From NCBI RefSeq assembly GCF_030490285.1, contig NZ_CP129884.1, positions 4,216,001-4,280,000 of the forward strand: 64,000 nt of DNA. The letters run 5' to 3'. Positions 7,365-17,230 of the stretch are shown here, piece after piece. Within the stretch, counting starts at the first letter, position 1. Each line of letters opens with the position of its first letter. The DNA is from Methylomonas montana (GTDB lineage Bacteria > Pseudomonadota > Gammaproteobacteria > Methylococcales > Methylomonadaceae). Under the pieces are notes generated by a model. The model saw only the letters and a list, made by a program, of their open reading frames with translations, had not been told where the DNA came from and made no database searches. A program made the position numbers and the translations under genes.

Positions 7365-8582
7365 TTATTCCCCAATCAATTTTTTGATGCTGTCTTTACT
7401 GATCGTTGACAGCGTGATTTTCTTGATTTCCTTGGCTTTCAAATCCAAGGCCTGGGTTTTGCTAAGTTCCAGCAGCTTAGCGATGACCAACTTGTCGGAT
7501 TTCAATAAAAACTCCTTGAGTGTCATTTTTTTCACCCGCACGGTATCGACGCCACCTTTAGCCTTTTCGGTATGCACCAGTCCCATGACGATAAAATAGG
7601 AAAATGCCTTGTTCACGGTCGTTTTAGCGATGCTCGGATCAACTTTATGGCACTGATCGAATAAGGCCACTCTGAATTGCGCCGCATCAGGGCAGATGTC
7701 TTTCAAGGCCACGGCATGTTTGTAAATTTTTTTCAGCGTGTCGGCATTGTCCGGCAGCGCATTGTGTTTTTTCAGCAGGGCTTTGTAGGCTTCTGCGGTA
7801 GCAACTGCTTCGACTGTTTTGGTCGGTTGGGCAAGCTTCGCCAGACTGGCGAAATTGGCGGTGCCGATTTTGCTGATTTCGATGGCACCGTTTGCAGTTA
7901 GGTAATCGGTAAATGTTTTAAATCCGTAATGTTTTTCGTCGAAGTCGGCCGCAGTCCGCTTGAGCAAATTCTTGATTTGTGAGGTATTGACCGGTGTAGA
8001 CGATGCTTTCAAGTGGGCAATGACCAATTCATCGGCCTGTGCCAGTGTAAGCGTTGGTGTGGAGTTCGGTAACGACTGCGGCGGTACGGACTCCTGTGGC
8101 GAAGTCTCATTGCCGATCAACGTGTTAATGACATCGTCCGTATAAATAAACCGAGTGCAAGACGTCTTCACACATTCGCTCAACGTTGAATGCTGACCAA
8201 CGCCAATTACATCCTTATCCATCTCCCGAAGTCGGCGAAAGACTGGCGTAAAGTCTGAGTCGCCGGTGACCAGCACAAAGCAGGTAATGTTTGGTAGTTG
8301 CCAAGCGCATTCAATGACATCCACCGTCATCTGAATATCCGCCGTATTCTTGCCGGTCACGGGATGGTAGCAATGGATGAGTTCAAATCCGGATTGGTTG
8401 ATGGCTGCTTGGTGCATGGCCAAATTCGGCTTGCTCCAAACACCATAGGCGCGACGGATAATGATCAGGCCAAACTGATTCAACTCTTCCATGAGTAATT
8501 TGACGCCATCGTGTTTGATCCAATTGGTGACATTTTCGGCGTCTACGAATACTGCAATGCGATTGGTTTTGTGATGTGTCAT
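7365..8582 (-). CDS. NYN-domain RNase with OST-HTH (LOTUS) domain
   Basis: The N-terminal 150 residues form a NYN/LabA-type PIN-like nuclease: IAVFVDAENV (first Asp pair), NTADIQMTVDVIE (middle Asp) and VLVTGDSDFTPVFRRLRE (the TGDSDF signature). Around residues 185-255 lies an OST-HTH/LOTUS-like RNA-binding winged helix (ADELVIAHLKASSTPVN...YGFKTFTDYL). The last 130 residues form a further helical region. Such proteins bind and cleave structured RNA; bacterial NYN-OST proteins are known by domain but their targets are not. The start ATG overlaps the stop of the upstream 58-aa gene (ATGA), so the two are co-translated. It lies between the DUF1845 gene and BREX, on the opposite strand to both. 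Confidence 0.8.
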   Translation of the reverse strand: MTHHKTNRIAVFVDAENVTNWIKHDGVKLLMEELNQFGLIIIRRAYGVWSKPNLAMHQAAINQSGFELIHCYHPVTGKNTADIQMTVDVIECAWQLPNITCFVLVTGDSDFTPVFRRLREMDKDVIGVGQHSTLSECVKTSCTRFIYTDDVINTLIGNETSPQESVPPQSLPNSTPTLTLAQADELVIAHLKASSTPVNTSQIKNLLKRTAADFDEKHYGFKTFTDYLTANGAIEISKIGTANFASLAKLAQPTKTVEAVATAEAYKALLKKHNALPDNADTLKKIYKHAVALKDICPDAAQFRVALFDQCHKVDPSIAKTTVNKAFSYFIVMGLVHTEKAKGGVDTVRVKKMTLKEFLLKSDKLVIAKLLELSKTQALDLKAKEIKKITLSTISKDSIKKLIGE

Positions 8583-8755
8583 GGGGATGCGGTGTATCCA
8601 AATCCAGTTTCACTTATTGACCATTGAGCTTCACTCAAATGCAGCACGGCGCCAACCTGAAGCGTATCGTCCCAGGTCACGCGCACCGGAAGCGCACTGA
8701 TTTTTTCGGCTTCACGGATCAATCCGGCGGCTTGTTTGTAGGTGGTGTCTGGCAT
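8579..8755 (-). CDS. Small protein, 58 aa, coupled to NYN RNase
   Basis: The minus strand from the ATG at 8755 encodes MPDTTYKQAAGLIREAEKIS followed by a predicted beta-rich segment with RVTWDDTLQVGAVLHLS, ending at a TGA that overlaps the NYN-gene start. An AGGGAA sequence lies about 6 nt before the ATG. The ATGA coupling and codon regularity support a real gene, although it is below usual gene-finder length. No family is recognised. It could be a partner or inhibitor of the RNase, as in toxin-antitoxin pairs, but there is no motif to prove that. Confidence 0.5.
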   Translation of the reverse strand: MPDTTYKQAAGLIREAEKISALPVRVTWDDTLQVGAVLHLSEAQWSISETGFGYTASP

Positions 8756-9075
8756 GTTCCCTAAAATGAAATAAAAATGGCCTTACAGTTTAACTTTTTT
8801 GAATTTGTACAGCCCGGTTTTTAATCCGTTTCAGTAAACAATCGATGTTAGCCGAAACGTATGCTAAGCACTTATTAGGGTCGGCCACTTTGTCTCAAAC
8901 ACTGGGTCATGCCCTACGTTTTGGTTTATCTGGGTTATCTAACCAAGTGCCGATATACGATAGCTATTGAACATTACTTGGCGGGGCTTGAACATCTGTG
9001 GCTGGATCGATTTGTAGGACATTTCAGCGATTTTTATATGGTGTAATTCCTATCTACTAAATCACAATCGATGCA
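8756..9075. other. Non-coding stretch upstream of BREX
   Basis: About 320 bp with no supported gene. One 41-codon frame starts at 8847 on the plus strand, but it has no ribosome site and no recognisable motif. The 3' part (9037 onward) becomes AT-rich and leads into the regulator palindrome, so it probably holds the promoter region of the BREX operon. Confidence 0.5.
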
Positions 9076-9097
9076 ATTGACTCAAATATGAGTCAAT
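9076..9097. promoter_or_regulatory. 22-bp palindrome, candidate BREX operator
   Basis: Two perfect 9-bp arms, ATTGACTCA and TGAGTCAAT, flank a 4-bp AATA centre, ending 52 bp before the regulator ATG. This is a typical operator layout for a dimeric XRE repressor. The regulator encoded directly downstream is the natural candidate to bind it and control itself plus the BREX operon. Confidence 0.6.
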
Positions 9098-9149
9098 GAG
9101 AAGATGCCCGAGCTAGTTCCAGTGTATATAGTAAAGGTAGGGCAATCAC

Positions 9150-9383
9150 ATGATCCGAGTTTTGTTTAAACAATGTCTTGATCAGAAAGCATTTAGGGAA
9201 AGGAAACGCATTACAATCAATGATGTAAGCAGCGCGACGGGTATTTCTCGGGCAACATTGACTCGAATCGCCAACGTACCTGGATACAATACTAGCACCG
9301 ACACATTGAACTCTCTCTGTCGCTATTTTAGATGTGTGCCGGGTGATCTCCTTGAATTCATGGACGAAGAAAAAAATGGATAA
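9150..9383 (+). CDS. XRE-family (Cro/CI-like) HTH regulator of BREX
   Basis: A 77-residue, single-domain helix-turn-helix protein: helix 2 and 3 lie in INDVSSATGISRATLTRIANVPG, followed by TDTLNSLCRYFRCVPGDLLEFM, the hallmark of small YozG-like XRE regulators. The stop codon lies inside the start of pglW (8-nt overlap), so regulator and BREX are one transcript. The 22-bp palindrome upstream is the likely binding site, giving autoregulation. Small regulators in front of BREX operons are known in other lineages, but family and mechanism differ. A GGTAGGG ribosome site precedes the ATG. Confidence 0.85.
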   Translation: MIRVLFKQCLDQKAFRERKRITINDVSSATGISRATLTRIANVPGYNTSTDTLNSLCRYFRCVPGDLLEFMDEEKNG

Positions 9384-12300
9384 ACTTTGGAAACAGATCA
9401 CTCCTTCGGATTATGCATGGGAATACGAGGCGTTAGAGTTTCTACGTGAATGTCTTCCTGATCATGAACCCTATCGTGCCTGGGCGAACTTTGAGTTTAT
9501 TGCCCAAGATGGCTCTATTAATGAAATTGACCTTCTGGTCGCTACTCCAAAGGGATTGTTCTTGGTAGAAATCAAGTCACATCCTGGCGAGATCAGCGGG
9601 GATGCGGGCACTTGGGTATGGGACAATAATGGACGTTGCAAGGCATTTGATAATCCTCGTCTGCTGGCTGATCGCAAGGCAAAAAAGCTTGCTTCGTTAT
9701 TGCGCAGCCAACGCGCAGCTCGAAATGCGACAATTCCTTTCATCAATACTCTCGTGTTTTTGTCCTCAGAAAATGTAATCAACAAACTGCAAGGTCCTGC
9801 CCGGCAGAACGTTTGTACCCGGAAAAATGTACTGGATGAGTTAAGCAAAATTGACGAGTTCTGGACTCACAAGAAACTAGATCGCCCAACCTCCAAAATG
9901 GTATCCCGAGCCATGGAAGAAGCTGGGATCAAGGAGTCGCTTCGATTAAGGCGTGTGGGTTTATACGAACTTAAAGAATTGCTTGATGAGGCTGATCACT
10001 TCCAAGATTGGCTGGCAACCCATTCCGAAACCAATATTCAACGGCGCATCCGCATCTATCTCACTTACGGCAAAGATTCCCAAGAAGCTAATACACTTGA
10101 GAGGGCTGCAAAACTTGAATTCAGATTGCTAGAAGGCATTGAGCATCCAGGGATTATTCATGCCCGTGAATACCAGCAACACGACCAAGGTCCTGCGTTG
10201 GTATTTGAACATGATCCATCGGCTATCCGACTGGATCATTTCATTGCCAGTTTGGGTGCAAGCCAGCGCCTGGATATTCTCGATGCGCTGAATTTGACTC
10301 GCCAAATTGCCGATGCAGTGAGATTTGCTCACGGTCAGCACCTTTACCATCGAGCCCTAAGCCCTCAGAGCATCTATATCATCAAGAAGGAAGATGGCCG
10401 GTACATTGTTAAGATTGGCAATTGGTCTACAGCCAATCGCTCTTTCGATAGTGAGACCCACCAACTCACAGTTCTGAGTAACTTGAGTTGCCTTATCCAG
10501 GAAGAGGCAAGCCCTTATCTTGCCCTAGAAGCGCATTCGCAGGCTGAAACCGACGCCATATATCTGGATATATTCTCGCTGGGAGCCATTGCATACTTGC
10601 TGTTTACGGGAAAACCACCCGCACAAAATGGACTGGAATTACAGGACAAGCTCAGCCGTGGGACAGGTTTACAGATAACTGACGAGCTCAATGGCGCGGG
10701 GCAAGAATTACAGGATCTAATTCAATATGCGACTCATCCCGACGTGGCTATACGTATTGGGACTGTAGACGACTTCATTGAATACATGAGTCTGGTTGAA
10801 GATGAAATTACTCGTCCAGACAACCAGCGCCAGACCAATCCGACCGAAGCCGTGCCTGGTGACATGTTTGAGGGCGGGATTGTCGTCAAGAAAAAACTGG
10901 GAAGAGGATCTAGTTCCGTCGCCTTTGTCGTTGAGTACAAAGGGCAAGTGCACGTCCTCAAACTTGCTGTCGATGTTGATCACAACAAACGATTGCGTAG
11001 CGAGGGTGAAACATTACACAAACTTCGCCATCAATCCATTATCGCCCATCACGAAACCAGGGATTTTGCTGGGCATACCGGACTGCTGCTTGATTATGCT
11101 AGTGAAGGAACTCTTGCCCGGCGTTTGCGTAAAGAAGGAGCTGTTCAGCTTGAATTACTCGAGCGCTTTGGTGATGACTTACTGGGTGCTATCTGCCATC
11201 TGGAAGACAAGGGCATATCACATCGTGACATCAAACCAGAAAATATCGGCTTGATGATGCAAGGTAAACAGTTGCATCTTGTACTGTTTGACTTTTCCCT
11301 CTCCAATATCAGCGCTGACAACTACACCGCAGGAACCGTCGCCTATATGGATCCCTTTATTCGGGATACAGGCCGCCGCCGTTGGGATGATTATGCCGAG
11401 CGTTTTTCCGTTGCCCTTACCCTCTATGAAATGGCGACTGGAACCTTACCTGGCTGGACAAACAGTGAAGGATTGCCACCACTGATCGAAGGGTCACTGG
11501 AAGTCGACGGAGCTGTTTTTGATCCCGTGATACGAGACGTGATGTCTAGTTTTTTTCGCAAGGCATTGGCGCGTGACGTAAAACAACGTTTTGGCAATGC
11601 AGAGGATATGCGTCGAGCATGGCATCAGGTTTTCCTTCAGGCGCGCCGTGCAACACTGCATACCGATATACCTGAAAAACCGGCTGTTTGCTCTGAAGAA
11701 GCACAACCTGATACCCAAATCGGCCTGTTACCCTTATCTCCCCAAGCTCTGGATACCTTGAGTCGACTTAATATCAACACTGTCAGTGATCTGCTTCAGT
11801 TGCCCCGTAACGAATTAGTGCGAATGACCGGGGTTGGCATCAAGACCCGTCGTGAGCTTTCCGAGCTGGTCGCCCGCTTACAACATCGGTTGGGAGCAGA
11901 AATATTACCGCAAACCTCTCAACTCGAGGAAGGGTTGCTGGGTAGCGTTGACCAACTGTTCGCAATGGTGGTGCCTAAGGGCAACAAGGCGAGTGACCCA
12001 GTGCGCGCAGCCTTTCTTAATGAATTCCTGGGACGGTTGGATAGTGACGCTCCCAGAGGCAGCCACAATGTTCATTGGCCAACCTTGGTTAGTTTGAGCG
12101 CAGAAATCGGCATTGAAACCATGGTGGCACGTGATCTGCAGTCGCGAGTGATCACTCAATGGGGAAAAAACAAATTCATCACCCAACTGCGTAACGATAT
12201 TAACCAGTTGCTAGCTGATAACGGCGGACTTTTAACTGCTATAGAGCTGTCTGAGTTGGTATTACTGCGAAGAGGTTCCATGCAACCATCGCCACAACGC

Positions 12301-13572
12301 GAACGTCATGCGCAAGCAGTAGTGCGGGCTGCGGTAGAAACCGAGCTAAGCCGACAACAAGCACGATGGACTTTGCGCCGTTCTGGCAAACGAGTCCTCA
12401 TAGCAGACAATACCCAAGAGCGAGGTGAAGAACTGGCTGATTACGCCGAAGCACTCGGACAACTGGCAGATGAGTGCGCGGAGCAACAACCCCTTCTTTC
12501 GCCAGTGCGTGCATTAGAGCGCATTCGTGCCGTCGCAGCACCTGAATCATTTGCGGGTCTTAGTAATCACCGATTATTGCGTCTGGCTGTTGCGGCCTCT
12601 CAGGGTGCTGCGCTATCCAGTCGTGCAGAGTTTTACCCTCGAGATATGCCGGCGGAACGTAGTATAGCGTTGGCACAAGGCGCTTTACTGGGTGCACGAG
12701 CCCTTTCAGTCAGAGAAGTTCAATCGCGAATTCAGGGTCGTTACCCAGATGCTAAACCGTTGCCAGGCAGACCCCAGCTTGATGCGCTCATGCAGGGACT
12801 TGATCTGGGCTTTCAGTGGGATGGCAGTTACGAACTGCCTGATCGGACAAAAGGCGCGTATTGTTTGCCTCAGTCACGCCAGACCAATGTTTTTTCAGCT
12901 AAAGGCACTTACTTCGCTACCCAATATGATGAGGGTGATCCAGCGTTTGGTAAAGAAATCACACAATTCCTTACAACATTACAGACCAGCCTAAAATCCG
13001 CACGATTTTTAGCGCTTTCGGTGCGAACAAGCCAGTTGCAACTAGCCAAAATACGATTGCAAGCGGCCTTCAACCTGAAATGCCTCAGTTTCGATGAGTT
13101 ATTGCTACATCATTTACGCCAGCTCTGTGTCGTAATGAGTAGACCTCCTAAATGGGAGACCATTCTCAAGGCTGACGCTGCGGAAAAGAACAGTGTTGAC
13201 TGGTCGCGGCTGCAAATGATGGTCAAGAAAGCGATACCTTTGATAGCCGAGGAAATCAAGCAATCAGGCCAACCTGTGCTGCTCACCGAACCAGGGTTGA
13301 TTGCACGCTATGGACTAATCAACGATTGGCTGGGTGAATTACGGCAAAACCTAATGACCACCAAACAGCCTCAGGCCTTATTGCTATTGATCGCTAACGA
13401 TGTAGCTTCTTCCGGAGCGGTTATTGATGGCGTTAGCTTGCCTAGTGGCGCTGGAAGCAAGGAATTCATCCGCATTCCTAGAACCTGGTTGTTACAACAA
13501 TCAGAAAATACACAGGCGCAGCCAACTGAACAAACCTCTGCTCTAGCAATGACAGGAACCCAGAATTCATGA
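9376..13572 (+). CDS. pglW: PglW: NERD nuclease-like and Ser/Thr kinase protein of type 2 BREX
   Basis: This 1398-residue protein is the kinase component of Pgl/type 2 BREX. Domains in order: NERD (residues ~15-130; EIDLLVATPKGLFLVEIKS carries the PD-(D/E)XK-like residues); a first kinase-like domain (~220-480) in which HRD and DFG are replaced by HRALSPQS and GNWS, so it is probably a pseudokinase; a second kinase domain (~495-760) with the glycine loop GRGSSSVAF, HRDIKPEN near 615 and DFS in place of DFG; a helix-hairpin-helix-like segment near 800 (TVSDLLQLPRNELVRMTGVG); and a long helical C-terminus. The ATG at 9376 overlaps the regulator stop. The stop overlaps pglX by ATGA. The frame extends upstream to 9334, but that region codes for the regulator. 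Confidence 0.92.
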   Translation: MDKLWKQITPSDYAWEYEALEFLRECLPDHEPYRAWANFEFIAQDGSINEIDLLVATPKGLFLVEIKSHPGEISGDAGTWVWDNNGRCKAFDNPRLLADRKAKKLASLLRSQRAARNATIPFINTLVFLSSENVINKLQGPARQNVCTRKNVLDELSKIDEFWTHKKLDRPTSKMVSRAMEEAGIKESLRLRRVGLYELKELLDEADHFQDWLATHSETNIQRRIRIYLTYGKDSQEANTLERAAKLEFRLLEGIEHPGIIHAREYQQHDQGPALVFEHDPSAIRLDHFIASLGASQRLDILDALNLTRQIADAVRFAHGQHLYHRALSPQSIYIIKKEDGRYIVKIGNWSTANRSFDSETHQLTVLSNLSCLIQEEASPYLALEAHSQAETDAIYLDIFSLGAIAYLLFTGKPPAQNGLELQDKLSRGTGLQITDELNGAGQELQDLIQYATHPDVAIRIGTVDDFIEYMSLVEDEITRPDNQRQTNPTEAVPGDMFEGGIVVKKKLGRGSSSVAFVVEYKGQVHVLKLAVDVDHNKRLRSEGETLHKLRHQSIIAHHETRDFAGHTGLLLDYASEGTLARRLRKEGAVQLELLERFGDDLLGAICHLEDKGISHRDIKPENIGLMMQGKQLHLVLFDFSLSNISADNYTAGTVAYMDPFIRDTGRRRWDDYAERFSVALTLYEMATGTLPGWTNSEGLPPLIEGSLEVDGAVFDPVIRDVMSSFFRKALARDVKQRFGNAEDMRRAWHQVFLQARRATLHTDIPEKPAVCSEEAQPDTQIGLLPLSPQALDTLSRLNINTVSDLLQLPRNELVRMTGVGIKTRRELSELVARLQHRLGAEILPQTSQLEEGLLGSVDQLFAMVVPKGNKASDPVRAAFLNEFLGRLDSDAPRGSHNVHWPTLVSLSAEIGIETMVARDLQSRVITQWGKNKFITQLRNDINQLLADNGGLLTAIELSELVLLRRGSMQPSPQRERHAQAVVRAAVETELSRQQARWTLRRSGKRVLIADNTQERGEELADYAEALGQLADECAEQQPLLSPVRALERIRAVAAPESFAGLSNHRLLRLAVAASQGAALSSRAEFYPRDMPAERSIALAQGALLGARALSVREVQSRIQGRYPDAKPLPGRPQLDALMQGLDLGFQWDGSYELPDRTKGAYCLPQSRQTNVFSAKGTYFATQYDEGDPAFGKEITQFLTTLQTSLKSARFLALSVRTSQLQLAKIRLQAAFNLKCLSFDELLLHHLRQLCVVMSRPPKWETILKADAAEKNSVDWSRLQMMVKKAIPLIAEEIKQSGQPVLLTEPGLIARYGLINDWLGELRQNLMTTKQPQALLLLIANDVASSGAVIDGVSLPSGAGSKEFIRIPRTWLLQQSENTQAQPTEQTSALAMTGTQNS

Positions 13573-16500
13573 TTCAACGCCAACAACTCCTTCAAGACTT
13601 ACAACGTCTTTTGCCCAAAATTGAACAGGATGTTCTGTCGCATTGCCAAGCCCAAACAGAGTTGGATGAGCATCTGAAACAAGAATATGCAAACGCACAA
13701 AAGGCGCAGCGTACTGCCGAGCATTTCATTGACTGGCGGGCGGCACAAATCACTCAAGCATCGGTTGCGTGGATTTTGACCTGCGTATTTATCCGCTTTC
13801 TTGAAGACAATGCCTTGCTGGTTGAACCCATCATTGCTGGTCCAGCGGGAACCCGATTGCAACATGCCAAGGATCGGCTGACGGTTTACTTTAACGACCA
13901 TCCAACCCACGCCGAACGAGAATACCTGTTAAGCCAATTTGAAGCGCTGGAATCATTGCCTGCTATGGGTGAATTGCTGGATCATCGTCACAATCCATTG
14001 TGGCAGTTGCCTGTTTCCGCAGATGGTGCAAAGAGCATCATTGATTTCTTTCAGCTTTTGAACCCAGAGACCGGTGACATCGTGCATGATTTCACTGATC
14101 CGAATTGGGATACCCGTTTTCTAGGTGATCTCTATCAAGACTTGTCAGAGTCTGTGCGCAAACGTTACGCACTGTTACAGACCCCGGAATTTGTGGAAAG
14201 CTTCATTCTTGATTACACCCTAGAAAAAGCCAAACAAACGTTCGGGCTGCCTGGATTACGGATGATTGATCCTACCTGTGGCTCCGGGCATTTTTTACTC
14301 ACCAGTTTTGAGCGCTTATTCACCGACTGGATCAAACGTGAGCCATCGACCAATGCACGTGCATTGGCACAGAGGACATTGGATGCCATCTTCGGAGTGG
14401 ACATTAACCCCTATGCGATTGCCATTGCACGCTTCCGTTTGCTGATCGCGGCGATGAAGGCTTCGGGCAGTGACAAAATCAATAACGCGCCCGATTTCCA
14501 CTTCAATCTCGCGGTGGGCGACTCTTTACTGCACGGACGGCGGCATGAATCCTATGGCCAAGGTATTCAGATGGATGCCTTGAACGATCCAATTGCTCAT
14601 GTGTTTGACGTAGAAGATCGCGGCAAACTGGAAAAAATCTTGGGACAGCAATATCACGTTGTCGTGGGTAACCCTCCTTATATCGTGGTTCGAGATAAAG
14701 CCTTGAACCAAGCCTACCGAGACAAATACCCAACTTGTCACCGTCAATACTCATTAGGTGTACCTTTTACCGAACGTTTTTTTGACCTAACTCTAGCACT
14801 AGAGGGAAATCAACCTGCTGGGTATATGGGAATGATTACCGCCAACAGTTTTATGAAACGGGAGTTCGGGAAAAAGTTGATTGAAGACTATCTGACTCAT
14901 AAAGATCTGACACATGTAATTGATGTGTCTGGAGCCTACATTCCTGGACACGGTACACCAACAGTGATCCTTTTCGCCCGTAACCAAAAGCCTAGGGCTG
15001 ACTGGATACGTGCGGTGCTTGGTATTCGTGGTGAGCCTAGTACTCCAAACAATGCTTCTGAGGGTAAGGTTTGGTGCTCAGTTGTTGATCTATTGGAAAA
15101 ACCTGGTAGTCAAAATGATTATGTGAGTGTGGCAGATCAAGCCAGAACCTTATACATAAAGCATCCTTGGAGTATCGGTGGTGGTGGCGCATCAGAGCTA
15201 AAGGAAAATTTGGAAGAAAAATGTGAACGGTTTTTAGGCGACATAACTTCCGATATTGGGAGAACAACCCATACAGGTGAAGATTCGATTTATTATTTGC
15301 CAAGAAAAGTTTTTCTTACTGGAGGTATGGACAAAAACATAGCGCCCTTAGTAATTGGAGAACAAGTTAGAGATTGGGAAATCACTACAGGTGACTGGTC
15401 TTTAATGCCATATGAACTGAACACTGGGAATGCATTAAGCCCATTACCTTTCAACTTAAACGAGTATTTCTTTCCATACAGAACTATCCTTCGGCATAGG
15501 AAAGATTTTGGACAATTTATCGAAGAACGGGGTCTTCTTTGGTACGAACACTCAATGTTCTTTTTTGCTCGCTTTAAATCACTGTTATCTATCACTTTTG
15601 CGGAAGTCGCAAGCCATAACCACTTTGTATTGGATCGTGGAGGCAAAGTATTCAAGCAGACAGCTCCGGTGATCACGCTTCCAGAAACAGCAACAGAGAA
15701 AGATCATTTTGCTTTACTGGGACTATTGAATAGCTCGATTGTTGGGTTCTGGATGAAGCAGGTCAGTCACCAAAAACAGATGACAGGAGGAGATGGTGTT
15801 CGTATCACTGACAGGTCAAAGGTTCCATATCAATTTGCGGGCACAGCCTTAAAAAAACTACCCATTCCCAGTACATTTGAGCAACCTTACACCCGCAATC
15901 GCATCATCCAGTTTACGGCTAAGGCAGACGCTCTCGCTCATAGGCTAAGCGAGTTGTCTGCGGTGAAGGTGTTAGATAAGGCGCTGAAAGATGGTAGTTC
16001 TATCCTAACTGCCTGGGAGAATGCCATTAGTGAAAAATCTCGGTTACGCGGCCAACTGATCCTGATTCAGGAAGAGCTTGACTGGACTCTTTACCATGCC
16101 TATGGCCTATGTGAAGCTGATTTACTGGCGGATATTAGTAACTGGACTGATGCTTCCATAGAAGCTGGGCAGCGGCCTTTTGAGATTGCTACGGGCATCA
16201 ATCAGGATGGTTTTGAGGTACCTGCGACTATACCGTCACAATGGCCTGTTGATATGCAAGAAAAGTGGCGGCAAAGAATTGAAGCTATCCGCAGTAATAG
16301 TGATCTGGCTATCATCGAAGATCCACATTACAAACGCCGGTGGATAGGTCGTCAGGGCCTTTTTAACCATTCTGCTCGTTCAGACGAATTACGTAGCGCC
16401 TTGCAAGAATGGCTTTTGGACTATTTGGAACAACAAACCCATGCATCAGAACTACTAACTTGCGCTCAACTGGCAGACCGTGTCCGCAATGACAGCGCCT

Positions 16501-17219
16501 TCCAGCAGGTGGCAACAATTTACACTGGCACGGATACCTTCGACGCTCAAACCTTGGTAAGCGGGCTGGTAGACCTGGACAACGTTCCACAAATGGCGGC
16601 TGCTCGCTATAAACCCAACGCCATGCTCAAATTCCGCGCCTGGCAGGAAACGTGGGATAAACAACGGGCTGAAGATGCTATTGACGCACGTACCGAACTG
16701 GATCAAACAGACCCACAATTCCTTAGCAAGGAACAAGCTGTTGATATAAAAGCCGAAGAGATAGGTGATATTCCACTCCCGCCACAATATGCAACGGCGG
16801 ATTTTCGTAAACCGTCCTACTGGCCATTACGAGGCAAGCTGGACGTACCTAAAGAGCGATTTTTTAGTCTGCCCCATTGCGAAAAATCTGGCGATAGCAC
16901 ACTAGTTATCGGTTGGGCAGGTTTGAATCACCTGCAACGAGCGCAAGCGATTGCTGTCTGGTACATCGACCGCAAGGAACGGGACGGTTGGCATGCGGAA
17001 CAATTAAAACCCATGCTGGTTGCCCTTGATGAACTGATTCCATGGCTCAAACAGTGGCATAACGAGATTGACCCTGAGTTTGGTGAGCGCTTGGGCGATT
17101 ATTACGAGGGCTTCCTATTAGAAGAACTACGCCAGCTACAACTGTCCCGCGACGAGTTATTGACCTGGGAACCGCCAACAACCCAACGCGGCGGTGGCCG
17201 TCGTCGTAAAACAGCTTAA
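13569..17219 (+). CDS. pglX: PglX: adenine-specific DNA methyltransferase of type 2 BREX
   Basis: A 1216-residue N6-adenine methyltransferase. The S-adenosylmethionine motif DPTCGSGHFLL lies near residue 235, and the catalytic motif NPPY lies near residue 368 in VVVGNPPYIVV. The length and the helical N-terminal 200 residues fit PglX, which marks the host's own DNA in BREX so that the rest of the system can discriminate phage DNA. The C-terminal half contains the target recognition region and is the part expected to vary between strains. It begins within the last codons of pglW (ATGA) and is followed by pglY after 11 nt. No frameshift is seen, so host marking should be intact. Confidence 0.93.
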   Translation: MIQRQQLLQDLQRLLPKIEQDVLSHCQAQTELDEHLKQEYANAQKAQRTAEHFIDWRAAQITQASVAWILTCVFIRFLEDNALLVEPIIAGPAGTRLQHAKDRLTVYFNDHPTHAEREYLLSQFEALESLPAMGELLDHRHNPLWQLPVSADGAKSIIDFFQLLNPETGDIVHDFTDPNWDTRFLGDLYQDLSESVRKRYALLQTPEFVESFILDYTLEKAKQTFGLPGLRMIDPTCGSGHFLLTSFERLFTDWIKREPSTNARALAQRTLDAIFGVDINPYAIAIARFRLLIAAMKASGSDKINNAPDFHFNLAVGDSLLHGRRHESYGQGIQMDALNDPIAHVFDVEDRGKLEKILGQQYHVVVGNPPYIVVRDKALNQAYRDKYPTCHRQYSLGVPFTERFFDLTLALEGNQPAGYMGMITANSFMKREFGKKLIEDYLTHKDLTHVIDVSGAYIPGHGTPTVILFARNQKPRADWIRAVLGIRGEPSTPNNASEGKVWCSVVDLLEKPGSQNDYVSVADQARTLYIKHPWSIGGGGASELKENLEEKCERFLGDITSDIGRTTHTGEDSIYYLPRKVFLTGGMDKNIAPLVIGEQVRDWEITTGDWSLMPYELNTGNALSPLPFNLNEYFFPYRTILRHRKDFGQFIEERGLLWYEHSMFFFARFKSLLSITFAEVASHNHFVLDRGGKVFKQTAPVITLPETATEKDHFALLGLLNSSIVGFWMKQVSHQKQMTGGDGVRITDRSKVPYQFAGTALKKLPIPSTFEQPYTRNRIIQFTAKADALAHRLSELSAVKVLDKALKDGSSILTAWENAISEKSRLRGQLILIQEELDWTLYHAYGLCEADLLADISNWTDASIEAGQRPFEIATGINQDGFEVPATIPSQWPVDMQEKWRQRIEAIRSNSDLAIIEDPHYKRRWIGRQGLFNHSARSDELRSALQEWLLDYLEQQTHASELLTCAQLADRVRNDSAFQQVATIYTGTDTFDAQTLVSGLVDLDNVPQMAAARYKPNAMLKFRAWQETWDKQRAEDAIDARTELDQTDPQFLSKEQAVDIKAEEIGDIPLPPQYATADFRKPSYWPLRGKLDVPKERFFSLPHCEKSGDSTLVIGWAGLNHLQRAQAIAVWYIDRKERDGWHAEQLKPMLVALDELIPWLKQWHNEIDPEFGERLGDYYEGFLLEELRQLQLSRDELLTWEPPTTQRGGGRRRKTA

Positions 17220-17230
17220 GAGTGACCATC

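Noticed and set aside
8847..8972. 41-codon open frame upstream of BREX
   Set aside because: No ribosome site, no motif and no coupling to a neighbour.
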